Shown: positions 33,448-41,625 of the stretch, in pieces | Numbering within the stretch: position 1 is the first letter of the stretch | Layout of the letters: each line of letters starts with the position of its first letter | Assembly: GCA_019635435.1 (NCBI GenBank) | Contig: JAHBZM010000001.1 | Span: 682,001-746,000, forward strand | Source: Ramlibacter sp. | GTDB lineage: Bacteria > Pseudomonadota > Gammaproteobacteria > Burkholderiales > Burkholderiaceae_C | DNA: 64,000 nucleotides | Reading direction: 5' to 3' | Program-made: the position numbers and the translations under genes | The notes under the pieces: model-generated | Told to the model about the DNA's origin: nothing | Databases searched by the model: none | Seen by the model: the letters and a program-made list of their open reading frames with translations, nothing else

Positions 33448-34401
33448 ATGGCAAGAAACTGGTTGCGCCGTGCCGTGCTGGCACTGGCGTGTGCCTCGGC
33501 GGGCCTGCTGGCCTCCTGCGGGTCGAGCAGCATCGAATCGGCGCTGAGTCCGGCGCGCTTCATCACTTTCGGTGATGGATTCAGTGACCTGGGCCAGAAC
33601 GGCTCGCGCTACACCGTGAACGACGGCACCGTCAATGTCTGGACGGCCTACATGGCATCGCTGTATGGCCAGACGCTGACCACCGCCTCGGCCGGTGGCC
33701 TGTCGTATGCCCGGGGCAACGCGCGCATCACGGCCAAGCCCGATGCCGCGGGCAACACCGCCACGCTGACGGTGACCGAGCAGGTGGACAGCTTCCTGGC
33801 ATCCAACACCCTGGGTGCCAATGACGTGGTCGTCATCAACGGTGGTATCAGCGACATCGTCGCCCAGATGGCCGCCGTCACCGCGGGCACCCAGACCGGG
33901 GCGCAGATGATCGCCAACGTCAAGCAGGCCGGCCGTGATCTGGGCGCGCAGGTGCGCCGTCTGGTGCAGGCCGGTGGCAAGTACGTGGTGGTGGCGGGCA
34001 CCTACAACCTGGGCCGCTCCCCCTGGGCGGCCGCGATCGGCCAGGGTGACCTGGCGCTGGAGGCCAGCAGCCGCTTCAATGAGGAACTGCTGGTGTCCAT
34101 CGTCGACCTGGGCGCCAACGTGCTCTATGTGGACGCGGCGTTCCATTACAACCTGGTGACCTCGACCCCGGCCAACTACAGCCTGAACGATGCCACCACG
34201 GTGGTCTGCACCTCGGTCGACCCGGGGCCGGGCATCGGCACCGGCAACGGCAAGGTCAATTCGGCGCTGTGCAATGCAGGCACCATCGGCACCGGCCTGA
34301 ACTACGGGCTCTACACCTTTGCCGACGGCATCTACCCCACCCCCCGGGCCCACCAGCTGTTTGGTGAATACGCCTACAACCGCGTGCGCGCGCGCTGGTA
34401 G
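33448..34401 (+). CDS. GDSL-family lipoprotein lacking catalytic residues (pseudo-esterase)
   Basis: The 317-residue lipoprotein (lipobox LLASC, Cys24) has the layout of SGNH/GDSL esterases, but three catalytic positions are replaced. The nucleophile block reads FGDGFSDLG (Gly44 instead of Ser), block III reads GGISD (Ser135 instead of Asn), and the last block reads DGIYPT (Tyr296 instead of His). Asp293 remains. It is therefore probably not a hydrolase by the usual mechanism; it may bind a ligand or surface. The next gene is an intact paralogue. TTGGAG sits 6 nt before the ATG. Confidence 0.85.
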   Translation: MARNWLRRAVLALACASAGLLASCGSSSIESALSPARFITFGDGFSDLGQNGSRYTVNDGTVNVWTAYMASLYGQTLTTASAGGLSYARGNARITAKPDAAGNTATLTVTEQVDSFLASNTLGANDVVVINGGISDIVAQMAAVTAGTQTGAQMIANVKQAGRDLGAQVRRLVQAGGKYVVVAGTYNLGRSPWAAAIGQGDLALEASSRFNEELLVSIVDLGANVLYVDAAFHYNLVTSTPANYSLNDATTVVCTSVDPGPGIGTGNGKVNSALCNAGTIGTGLNYGLYTFADGIYPTPRAHQLFGEYAYNRVRARW

Positions 34402-34414
34402 GCCAATGCCCCGA

Positions 34415-34440
34415 CCCGCCGGCCGCCCCGGGCCGGCGGG
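34415..34440 (+). terminator. Perfect GC-rich hairpin between the two GDSL genes
   Basis: A perfect 10-bp stem (34415-34424 with 34431-34440) with a 6-nt loop follows the first GDSL gene by 13 bp. There is no U tract, so it is a terminator candidate or mRNA 3'-end stabiliser rather than a certain terminator. Confidence 0.45.
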
Positions 34441-34524
34441 ATTCCCGCTGACCTCCTCCTGACCCTGTCCCTCGGGTGAAACCCCTGTGGGCAAGCCGCG
34501 CTTGCCGGCGTAATATCTGGATAC

Positions 34525-34548
34525 AAAAAAGAACGGTCGTTCTTTTTT
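34525..34548 (+). promoter_or_regulatory. A6/T6 dyad at the start of the second GDSL transcript
   Basis: Two 11-bp arms (34525-34535 and 34538-34548) meet at a 2-bp centre: A6 then GAACG on the left, and CGTTC then T6 on the right. The centre is too short for an RNA hairpin loop, so a protein operator is more likely, and TetR-type operators often look like this. It begins 8 bp after a likely -10 (TAATAT, 34511-34516) and 30 bp before the start codon. A matching dyad precedes the lipase-like gene at 37.8 kb. Confidence 0.55.
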
Positions 34549-34577
34549 TGTCATTCATCCAGCCATCAGGAGAAACA

Positions 34578-35747
34578 ATGAAACTGTCCAGAAGAACCTG
34601 GGCCGCCATGGGTGCGGCCCTCTTGGTCGCCGCGTGCGGCGGTGGGGGCGAAATCGCTCCCAAGGCGTCCATCAGCAAGGTCTACGTCATGGGCGACAGC
34701 CTGGCCGACGTGGGCACCTTCGGCTTCAAGTTCACCGTCCAGGATTCCAGCAATCCCAAGGGCTTCCCGATCTGGCCGCAGCTTGTGGCCAACACCATCG
34801 GCGTGAACGGCAGCGCGCAGTGCAATTTCTTCCTGTACAACGGCACCACCTTTGTGGCCAACCCCACGGCCGGCTGCACCAACTACGCCATCGGCGGCGG
34901 GCGCATCGTCACGCCGGCTGCCCAGGGTGGCGCGACCAATCCGCAAACCGTGGGCACGCAGCTGGCGACCCGCGCCGCGGCCGGCAACTATGTGGAAGGC
35001 GAGCTGCTGCTGATCGATGGCGGCGGCAATGACGCCGCCGACCTGGTGGGCGCCTACCTGGGCGCGGCCTCCGGCGCGGCCGGCGTGGCCGCCTACCAGG
35101 CCTTCTTGGCCCAGCAGCTGGATGCCGCCACCATTGGCGGCGCGCTGACCCAGCCCAATGGCGCCGCCATTGCCGCGGGCGCCTACATGCAGAAGCTGGC
35201 CGACACCTTCTACGCCAGCATCAAGGCCAACAGCCTGGACAAGGGCGCCAACCGCGTGGCCGTGCTGAACATGCCTGACATCACGCTCACGCCACGCTTC
35301 CAGGCGGTGCTGACCGGCGTGGCGGCGGCCTCCGGCGGCGGCACCGCCGGCGCCACCGCGGCGGCCCAGCTGCAGGGCGCGATCCAGCAATGGATCAGCG
35401 CCTTCAACGCCAAGCTCAAGGCCAATATCGGTGCCGACAGCCGCGTCGCGCTGGTGGACTTCTATACCGACTTCACCGACGAGGTGAAGAATCCCGCCTC
35501 CTACGGCCTGGCCAATGCCAAGACGCCGGCCTGTCCCGCCACGGGCGTGGATTCGAGCGGCCTGCCCACCTACACCTTCCAGACCTGCACCTCCAACGCC
35601 CTCAACGCTGCGCCGCCCACCGGCGTGAGCGGAACCAACTGGTTCAACACCTACGCGTTCTCGGACAGCTTCCACCCCACGCCCTACGGCCACCAGCTGC
35701 TCGCCGCCTCGGTGAACCGTGCGCTGGCCCGTGCCGGCTGGCTCTGA
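34578..35747 (+). CDS. GDSL/SGNH family lipoprotein esterase
   Basis: The 389-residue protein has a lipoprotein signal (LVAAC, Cys20) and intact SGNH blocks: GDSLADVG with nucleophile Ser41, block III GGGND, and the C-terminal DSFHPTPYGHQ carrying the catalytic Asp/His pair. It should be an envelope-anchored or surface esterase/lipase of the GDSL family; the substrate is unknown. AGGAGA lies 6 nt before the ATG. The OmpW gene follows 28 bp later, probably in the same transcript. Transcription is likely controlled by the dyad upstream. Confidence 0.9.
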   Translation: MKLSRRTWAAMGAALLVAACGGGGEIAPKASISKVYVMGDSLADVGTFGFKFTVQDSSNPKGFPIWPQLVANTIGVNGSAQCNFFLYNGTTFVANPTAGCTNYAIGGGRIVTPAAQGGATNPQTVGTQLATRAAAGNYVEGELLLIDGGGNDAADLVGAYLGAASGAAGVAAYQAFLAQQLDAATIGGALTQPNGAAIAAGAYMQKLADTFYASIKANSLDKGANRVAVLNMPDITLTPRFQAVLTGVAAASGGGTAGATAAAQLQGAIQQWISAFNAKLKANIGADSRVALVDFYTDFTDEVKNPASYGLANAKTPACPATGVDSSGLPTYTFQTCTSNALNAAPPTGVSGTNWFNTYAFSDSFHPTPYGHQLLAASVNRALARAGWL

Positions 35748-35775
35748 TCCCACGCAACACGCAAGGAGAAACCCC

Positions 35776-36444
35776 ATGAAAAAGACCCTGATGGTTGCGG
35801 CCATTGCCAGCTTGCTCGGCACCAGCGCCTTCGCCCAGTCGGCCGGGACCTGGATGGTGCGCGCCGGCGCCACCCGCATCTCGCCCCATGTGTCCAGCGG
35901 CAACCTGTCGGCCCCGTCGCCGGCCGGCACCCAGACCGATGTGGGCAGCAACACCCAGCCCAGCATCGCGATCACCTACAGCCTCACTGACAACATGTCG
36001 CTGGAGCTGCCGCTGGCGCCGGCCTTCAAGCACAAGCTGTACGGCGCTGGCGCGATTGCCGGCGCGGGCCAGATCGGCGAGACCCGGGCCTTGCCCATGA
36101 CGCTGTTCTTCCAGTACCGCTTTGGCGAGGCCGCGGCCAAGGTGCGGCCCTACGTGATGCTGGGCGCGACCTACGCCTACTTCTATGGCGAGCGCGGCAG
36201 CGCCACGCTGAACGGCCTGAACCCGGCCAACCCGCCGGGCGGCAGCACGCAGTTGGACGTGAAGTCCAAGTTTGCGCTCACGCCCGGCCTGGGCGCGACC
36301 TTCCGCATCAACGACAAGTGGTTTGCCGATGTGTCTTATGCCAAGACCTTCCTCAAGACCACGACCACCCTGTCCACGGGGCAGACCATCGACACCAAGC
36401 TCAACCCCAGCGTGATCAGCTTCGGCGTCGGCATGATGTTCTGA
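35776..36444 (+). CDS. OmpW family outer membrane protein
   Basis: OmpW proteins are small eight-stranded outer-membrane barrels with a hydrophobic channel. The 222-residue product has a signal peptide (cleavage near AFA, residues 19-21), alternating beta strands such as VRPYVMLGATYAYFY and WFADVSYAKTFLKT, and a C-terminal aromatic residue (GVGMMF) typical of barrel assembly signals. AAGGAG precedes the ATG. Its position directly behind an esterase suggests uptake of hydrophobic hydrolysis products, which is inference. Confidence 0.92.
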   Translation: MKKTLMVAAIASLLGTSAFAQSAGTWMVRAGATRISPHVSSGNLSAPSPAGTQTDVGSNTQPSIAITYSLTDNMSLELPLAPAFKHKLYGAGAIAGAGQIGETRALPMTLFFQYRFGEAAAKVRPYVMLGATYAYFYGERGSATLNGLNPANPPGGSTQLDVKSKFALTPGLGATFRINDKWFADVSYAKTFLKTTTTLSTGQTIDTKLNPSVISFGVGMMF

Positions 36445-36462
36445 GGCCCGCTTCAGGCCATC

Positions 36463-36489
36463 AAAAAAGCGCCCCTCGGGGCGCTTTTT
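36463..36489. terminator. Bidirectional terminator between ompW-like and lipase-like genes
   Basis: An A6 tract, the stem GCGCCCC (36469-36475) with GGGGCGC (36478-36484), and a T5 tract form a symmetric hairpin between convergent genes. It can end both transcripts. Confidence 0.9.
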
Positions 36490-36525
36490 CCTTGGGCGGG
36501 CCGCCCCGGGGAAGGGCTGCGGGCC

Positions 36526-37830
36526 TTACTTGACCGAATCGAACACCGTGCGGGCCTGCAGGTGGCAGAACGGCGGCTCGTAGGTGCCATGGTAGCTGCC
36601 GTAGTAGGTGGCGAACGCCGCCGAGGCCGGGTCCGTCGGGGCCTTGCCGCCCGGGCCATAGGTGGCCTGCACCAGGGCGTCCACATCCACCGAGGTCACG
36701 TTGGTCAGGTTGCGGCTGCTGAAGTCGGCCTGGGCCACGGCCATGTGCACGGCGGGGGGAACGGTCGGGTCACCGGCGCCGCCGCACAGCAGGGTGCGTG
36801 CCTTCGGATTCCAGCCGAGCAGGTCGTTCTTCTTGGCCGCCAGGTACAGCGCGTTGGTGTTGCTGGTCTGGCTGTCGGTGATGAAGGCGGACTGGAACAC
36901 CGCGTCACGGGCCTGGGTCGGGGTTTCGCCGTTGGCGCCGGGCAGCGCGCCCGTGGTGACCAGGGTGGTGTAGGTCAGGGTCGGGCTGGGCAGCAGGGTT
37001 TCGATGTAGTTCGAATACGGCAGCTTGAAGGCCTGCGTCACGTTGCTGTAGATGCCGCCATAGACCTTCTGCCAGGCCGTCACGAGATAGGGCACGAAAA
37101 ACTGCACACCGGCAATGGCGGTCGGCACCTTGAGCGACCCCGACAGGTTGTACGGCCCCGCCAGGTGGGCGCCAGCGACCACGTTGATCTCGTTGGGGAT
37201 GTCGCGCTCGATCGCGCGGTGGGCCGCCATGGACGAGTGGCCACCCTGCGAGTAGCCCGTGAGCATGACCTTGCCCGACAGGCTGAAGCCCTGGATCACG
37301 GCGGCCGCGCGCGCGGCGCGGATGGAGTCGATCACCGAGGTGGCTTCCGAGTCGGCATGCAGGTAAGGGTGATAGGCATAGCTCGATTTGGCGAAGCCCA
37401 GGTAGTCGGTGGCCACCACCGCATAGCCCTGGGCCGCGTACATGGCCGCGAGCAGCGCGGTTTCGCCATCGGCCGGGTTGGCCAGCGTGCGCGGCTTTTG
37501 CACGTCGGTGCCCTTGGCGTACGCCACGAGCGGGAACGGCCCGGCGCAGGCGCCGCCAGGCACCAGCAGCGCGGCCGAGGCGTTGGTGGTTTCGCCGACC
37601 GCGCCAACGGTGGCGTAGTTGAGCTGCACCACCTTCACATCGCATTTGGCCTTGCCGCTCAGGGCCTGCAGGCCGCTGCTCGCGGTGCCGGCGTCAATCT
37701 GCGCCGCGGTCAGCGAGGCCATGGTGGCGGGCGTTTCCTTGAGCGCGCCGCGCTCGTCGTCGCTGCTGCCGCCGCAGGCGACCAACAGGCTGGCTGCCGC
37801 GACCGCGGTCAGGGCGTGAATCTTTTTCAT
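36526..37830 (-). CDS. Secreted lipase-like alpha/beta hydrolase lipoprotein
   Basis: The 434-residue protein has a lipobox (LLVAC, Cys19) and an alpha/beta hydrolase core with the elbow GYSQGG (Ser194). The upstream segments VVATDYLGFAKS and YHPYLHADSEATSVID recall secretory triacylglycerol lipases (LIP family) and related esterases. A conserved C-terminal part includes GGAGDPTVPP, likely near the acid residue, and GSYHGTYEPP. AAGGAG precedes the ATG. An A6/T6 dyad much like the one at the GDSL esterase gene lies 18 bp upstream, suggesting joint control of two lipid-ester hydrolases. Confidence 0.85.
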   Translation of the reverse strand: MKKIHALTAVAAASLLVACGGSSDDERGALKETPATMASLTAAQIDAGTASSGLQALSGKAKCDVKVVQLNYATVGAVGETTNASAALLVPGGACAGPFPLVAYAKGTDVQKPRTLANPADGETALLAAMYAAQGYAVVATDYLGFAKSSYAYHPYLHADSEATSVIDSIRAARAAAVIQGFSLSGKVMLTGYSQGGHSSMAAHRAIERDIPNEINVVAGAHLAGPYNLSGSLKVPTAIAGVQFFVPYLVTAWQKVYGGIYSNVTQAFKLPYSNYIETLLPSPTLTYTTLVTTGALPGANGETPTQARDAVFQSAFITDSQTSNTNALYLAAKKNDLLGWNPKARTLLCGGAGDPTVPPAVHMAVAQADFSSRNLTNVTSVDVDALVQATYGPGGKAPTDPASAAFATYYGSYHGTYEPPFCHLQARTVFDSVK

Positions 37831-37847
37831 GCTTGTCTCCTTGGGTG

Positions 37848-37870
37848 AAAAAAGACGGGTGTCCTTTTTT
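37848..37870 (-). promoter_or_regulatory. A6/T6 dyad at the start of the lipase-like transcript
   Basis: On the plus strand A6-GAC (37848-37856) faces GTCC-T6 (37861-37870) across a 4-bp centre. On the minus strand a possible -10 TAGCAT (37880-37875) ends just upstream, so the dyad covers the likely transcription start, as at the GDSL esterase gene. The sequence and placement match closely enough to suggest one regulator. Confidence 0.5.
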
Positions 37871-38003
37871 CCGAATGCTAGGAGGGCCCCGCCGGGGGAT
37901 GCACCGGGTAAACGCGAGGCCGCCGCGCCTCGCAGTCTCCAAGGTGACGCAGCGCGCCGTGGAGGCTTGCCGGCTGTGACGGCGCGCGCTCGGCGCCGGT
38001 GGG

Positions 38004-39401
38004 TCAAAGATCGCTGGCAGCCCAGTCCACCAGCGCATCGAACACGGGCCGTGCCTGCGCCGCATTGGGGTGGTTGACCAGCGCCACCAGCACGTGGCGC
38101 TTGCCACTGGCCCCCAGCACATAGCCGGCCACGCCGGCCACGTCGCGCAGGCTGCCGGTCTTCAGGTGGGCCGTGGCTGCGCTTTTGCTGCGCCGCAGGG
38201 TCCCGTCGACCCCGCTGATGGGCAGCGACGAGACCAGCTCGGGCATCAGCGGCGAGGCCCAGGCCCGCTGCAGCAGGCGCCCCAGCGAGCGGGCCGTGAT
38301 CCGCGCATCGCGCGAGAGCCCGGAGCCGTTGTCCATCACCGGCGGTTCGGCCCCGCCCAGGCGCTCGCGCCACCACTGCGCCAGCACCTCCTGCGAGCCG
38401 GCCAGCGTGCCCAGCCCCTTTTGCTGCAGGCTCAGCGTGAGGTACAGCTGCTGGGCCATCACGTTGTTGCTGTATTTGTTGATGTCGCGCACCACCTCGG
38501 CCAGCGGCGGCGAGACCGCCTCAAAAGCCGGCGCCAAGCCGACCGGCACGCGGCCATCACGGACCTGGCCGGTCAGCGTGCCGCCCAGCTGGGTCCACAG
38601 GCCGGCCACCGCGCGGGCCGCGTAGCTGGCCGGGTCGGCAAAGGCCAGGGGCCAGACCCGCTCGCCGCAGGCGGCCGGGTAGGCGCCCGCGAACCGCACG
38701 CGCGACGGGTTGGCAAAGTCGGCTTTGAGTGCGCCGCGCCAGTCCGCGCACTCGCCCGGCGCCGTGGCCACGCTCGGCGGGAACTGCACGCCCGACAGCG
38801 GTGGCTCGACGTGGACGGCGGCGCTGGCGTTGCCGCGGTCGGGCACAAAGGTCATGACCACCGACTTGTAGTTGAGCAGCAGTGCGTCGGGGGCGGCGTT
38901 GTACGGGCGCAGCGGCTCGCCGTCAAAGCGACCCGGGTCCTGTGGTGCCACGTCAAACGCGCCGTGGTCCAGCACGATGTCACCCGCAATCTGCCGGATG
39001 CCCAGACCCTGGACGCGGCGCAGCAACAGCCACAGCCGCTCCACCACCAGCGTGGGGTCGCCCTGGCCGCGCACATACAGGTTGCCCGTGAGCACGCCGT
39101 CGCGCACCGGGCCATCCACATAGACCGGCGTGTGCCAGGCAAAGGCGGGGCCCAATTGGTCCAGCGCCGCGTAGGTGGTCACCAGTTTCATGACCGAGGC
39201 GGGGTTGAATGCCACCTCGGTGCGGTGACTCAGCCGTGGCGGGGCCTTGCCGTCGGCGTCAGCCACCAGCAGGGTCACGGCGTCGGCGGGAATTTTGGCG
39301 CGGGCCAGCGCGGCCTCCACACCGGGCGGCAGGCCTTTGGCCTGCACGGGCGCGGTGGCCAGGATGGCCAGCGCCGCGGCAAGGCAATGGGTCAGTCGCA
39401 T
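38004..39401 (-). CDS. dacB: D-alanyl-D-alanine carboxypeptidase/endopeptidase (PBP4 type)
   Basis: This periplasmic enzyme cleaves the terminal D-Ala or cross-links of peptidoglycan. The 465-residue protein has a signal peptide (cleavage near VQA, residue 21) and all three penicillin-binding-protein motifs: SVMK with Ser69 and Lys72, SNN in INKYSNNVMAQ, and KTG in HLKTGSL. The large insert between the first two motifs is typical of class C low-molecular-mass PBPs. It is divergent from the EamA transporter gene with 33 bp between starts. The 173 bp on its other side hold the lipase-gene promoter. Confidence 0.93.
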   Translation of the reverse strand: MRLTHCLAAALAILATAPVQAKGLPPGVEAALARAKIPADAVTLLVADADGKAPPRLSHRTEVAFNPASVMKLVTTYAALDQLGPAFAWHTPVYVDGPVRDGVLTGNLYVRGQGDPTLVVERLWLLLRRVQGLGIRQIAGDIVLDHGAFDVAPQDPGRFDGEPLRPYNAAPDALLLNYKSVVMTFVPDRGNASAAVHVEPPLSGVQFPPSVATAPGECADWRGALKADFANPSRVRFAGAYPAACGERVWPLAFADPASYAARAVAGLWTQLGGTLTGQVRDGRVPVGLAPAFEAVSPPLAEVVRDINKYSNNVMAQQLYLTLSLQQKGLGTLAGSQEVLAQWWRERLGGAEPPVMDNGSGLSRDARITARSLGRLLQRAWASPLMPELVSSLPISGVDGTLRRSKSAATAHLKTGSLRDVAGVAGYVLGASGKRHVLVALVNHPNAAQARPVFDALVDWAASDL

Positions 39402-39434
39402 GCGGCGATTATCCGGCCCCTCGATAATCGGGCG

Positions 39435-40427
39435 ATGCGTTCCATTCCGGGCCTGTCCCCCAGAGCGGTGGGCCTGGCCGCCGCGGTCATCACCGTCACC
39501 ATCTGGACTTCCTTCATCGTCATTGCGCGGGCCTCGGCCCAGCGCACGCTGGGGCCGTTCGACCTTGCCTTTGCACGCATCCTGGGCGCCAGCGTCGTGC
39601 TGCTGCCCTGGGGCTGGTGGCTGGTGCGCAGCGGCAAGCTGCCGGGCTGGCTGGGCTTGTCCCCGTTGCCGTTCAGGCTCACCGCGCTGATGGGCCTGTT
39701 TGGCGGCCTGCTGTATGCGCTGCTGGCCTACGCCGGCTTCTTCTACGCCCCCGCGGCCCATGCCTCGGTCCTGATGCCCGGCAGCCTGCCGCTGTGGACC
39801 ACGCTGCTGGCGGCGCTGATCCTGCACGACCGCATCACGCCGCTGCGCGCGGCCGGCCTGGGCCTGATCGTCGCGGGCGACCTGCTGGTGGGGGGCGCCA
39901 GCCTGCTGCACGCGTTCGAGGGCGGCGACGTCTGGAAGGGTGACCTGCTGTTCATGAGCGCCGCGCTGTGCTGGTCGGTCTACGGCGTGCTGGCGCGCCG
40001 CCATGGCCTGGGCGCGGTGCAGGCCACCATTGCCATCACCGTCTTTGCCTTCCTGGCCTATGTGCCGGCCTACGCACTGCTGGCGGCCACCGGCAGCGTG
40101 GCAAGCCGGCTGGGCGAGGCGCCCTGGAGCGAGCTGCTGTTCCAGGTGGTGTTCCAGGGCGTGGGCTCGGTAGTGATCTCGGGCATTACCTTTACCACCA
40201 TGATCCGGCACTTCGGCCCGGTCCGCTCCACCATGATCACGGCGCTGGTGCCGGGGCTTTCCGCGCTGGGCGCGGTGGCTTTCCTGGGCGAGCCGCTGTA
40301 CTGGAACCTGCTCGCCGGGCTGGGGCTGGTCACGGCGGGCATCCTGTTCGGCGTGCGTGCCGCGCGGCCCGTGGTTGCTACTGATTTGATAGCTGACAGT
40401 GCCCGAGGGGCCAGGACTACAGGCTGA
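39435..40427 (+). CDS. EamA/DMT family transporter
   Basis: The 330-residue protein has about ten hydrophobic segments in two EamA repeats, the pattern of drug/metabolite-type exporters. Recognisable parts are TIWTSFIVIARASAQ at the N-terminus and VPGLSALGAVAFLGEPL in the second repeat. The substrate cannot be told. The last about 18 codons (from VATDLIADSARG) and the stop codon come from copy E of the 58-bp repeat, so the native C-terminus has been replaced or extended. tsaB starts 20 bp later. Confidence 0.9.
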   Translation: MRSIPGLSPRAVGLAAAVITVTIWTSFIVIARASAQRTLGPFDLAFARILGASVVLLPWGWWLVRSGKLPGWLGLSPLPFRLTALMGLFGGLLYALLAYAGFFYAPAAHASVLMPGSLPLWTTLLAALILHDRITPLRAAGLGLIVAGDLLVGGASLLHAFEGGDVWKGDLLFMSAALCWSVYGVLARRHGLGAVQATIAITVFAFLAYVPAYALLAATGSVASRLGEAPWSELLFQVVFQGVGSVVISGITFTTMIRHFGPVRSTMITALVPGLSALGAVAFLGEPLYWNLLAGLGLVTAGILFGVRAARPVVATDLIADSARGARTTG

Positions 40428-40431
40428 TTTG
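40374..40431 (+). repeat. 58-bp interspersed palindromic element, copy E (3' end of EamA gene)
   Basis: The copy reads GTT, head GCT-N11-AGC, exactly 20 bp, GGAC and a tail ending TGATTTG. It is sense to the EamA gene and in frame with GCT as a codon. The host stop codon TGA (40425-40427) lies in the tail. Confidence 0.9.
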
Positions 40432-40447
40432 CCTTGAAAATCTCACC

Positions 40448-41161
40448 ATGAAGCTGCTTGCCTTTGACACCAGCACCGAAACCCTGTCGCTCGCCGTGGG
40501 CCGCACGGTGGATGGCCAGGCCATGGCGTGGACCCATGCCGGCCCGGGCGGTGCCCAGGCCTCGGCCACGCTGATTCCGCAGGCCCTGGCGCTGCTGGCG
40601 CAGGCCGGCCTGTCCCTGCGCGACCTGGACGCCGTGGTGTTTGGCTGCGGGCCGGGTTCGTTCACGGGGCTGCGCACCGCCTGTTCCGTGGCCCAGGGGC
40701 TGGCCTATGGCGCCGGCGTGCCCGTGCTGCCGGTGGACACGCTGCTCGCGGTGGCCGAGGAGGCCCGCCACCACAGCGGCGCCCACAGCATCCAGGCGCT
40801 GCTTGACGCACGCATGGACGAGGTCTATTCAGCCGGCTACGAATTCAGCGCCGGGCGCTGGCAGCAGGGCGGCGACTTCCGCCTCTCGCGCCCCGAGCAG
40901 GTCCGGGTGGCCGCGGGCCAGGTGCTCGCGGGCAACGCGTTTGTGGCCTATGGCCCACGGCTGCCGGCGGGCGCGCCGCGCATCGAGGTGCTGCCCACGG
41001 CCTCGGCGCTGCTGCGGCTGGCGCCGGCGCTGCTGGCCGCCGGTCAGGCCGTGCCCCCGGGTCAGGCCCTGCCCCGCTACATTCGCGATAAAGTCGCCAA
41101 AACCACCCAGGAACGCGCGGACGAGCGGGCTGCCGCCGCCGCGCCCTCACCCCTTGCATGA
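40448..41161 (+). CDS. tsaB: tRNA threonylcarbamoyladenosine biosynthesis protein TsaB
   Basis: TsaB partners with TsaD and TsaE to transfer the threonylcarbamoyl group to A37 of tRNA. The 237-residue protein begins with the ASKHA-type LLAFDTSTETLSLAV and has the signature FGCGPGSFTGLRTACSVAQGLAYG split across residues 65-88. It overlaps rimI by 4 bp, a common pairing. The Sua5-type enzyme for the preceding step is encoded at 32.3 kb. Confidence 0.95.
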   Translation: MKLLAFDTSTETLSLAVGRTVDGQAMAWTHAGPGGAQASATLIPQALALLAQAGLSLRDLDAVVFGCGPGSFTGLRTACSVAQGLAYGAGVPVLPVDTLLAVAEEARHHSGAHSIQALLDARMDEVYSAGYEFSAGRWQQGGDFRLSRPEQVRVAAGQVLAGNAFVAYGPRLPAGAPRIEVLPTASALLRLAPALLAAGQAVPPGQALPRYIRDKVAKTTQERADERAAAAAPSPLA

Positions 41162-41625
41162 GCGCTGTATTCAAGACCCTTGAAGCCCAGTTCGAGCCGC
41201 TGACCGAGGCGTGGCTCGACGACGTCGTGCGCATCGAACAGGCGGCCTACCCGCAACCCTGGTCACGCGGCAACTTCAGCGACTCGCTGCGTTCGGGCTA
41301 CCAGGCCCAGGTGCTGGTGGCCGACGGGGCCCTGCTGGGCTATTTCGTGGCCATGAAGGGCGTGGACGAAGTACACCTGCTCAACATCACCGTCGCGCCA
41401 CCCCACCAGGCACAGGGCTGGGGCCGCGTGATGCTGGATGCGCTGGCCATCTGGTCGCGCGGCCAGGGGGCCCAGTGGCTGTGGCTGGAGGTGCGTGTCA
41501 GCAACCTGCGCGCCCTGCGCATCTACGAGCACCATGGCTACCGCCGGGTCGGCGAACGCAAGGGCTATTACCCCGCGTCGCAGGGCCGGCGCGAAGATGC
41601 CGTGGTCATGAGCTTGCGGCTATGA
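41158..41625 (+). CDS. rimI: Ribosomal protein S18 alanine N-acetyltransferase RimI
   Basis: RimI acetylates the N-terminal alanine of ribosomal protein S18. The 155-residue GNAT protein has the acetyl-CoA loop PHQAQGWGRVMLDAL and the typical C-terminal part VRVSNLRALRIYEHHGYRR with KGYYP. It overlaps both tsaB (ATGA) and the uracil-DNA glycosylase gene (ATGA), so the three are translationally coupled. Confidence 0.93.
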   Translation: MSAVFKTLEAQFEPLTEAWLDDVVRIEQAAYPQPWSRGNFSDSLRSGYQAQVLVADGALLGYFVAMKGVDEVHLLNITVAPPHQAQGWGRVMLDALAIWSRGQGAQWLWLEVRVSNLRALRIYEHHGYRRVGERKGYYPASQGRREDAVVMSLRL

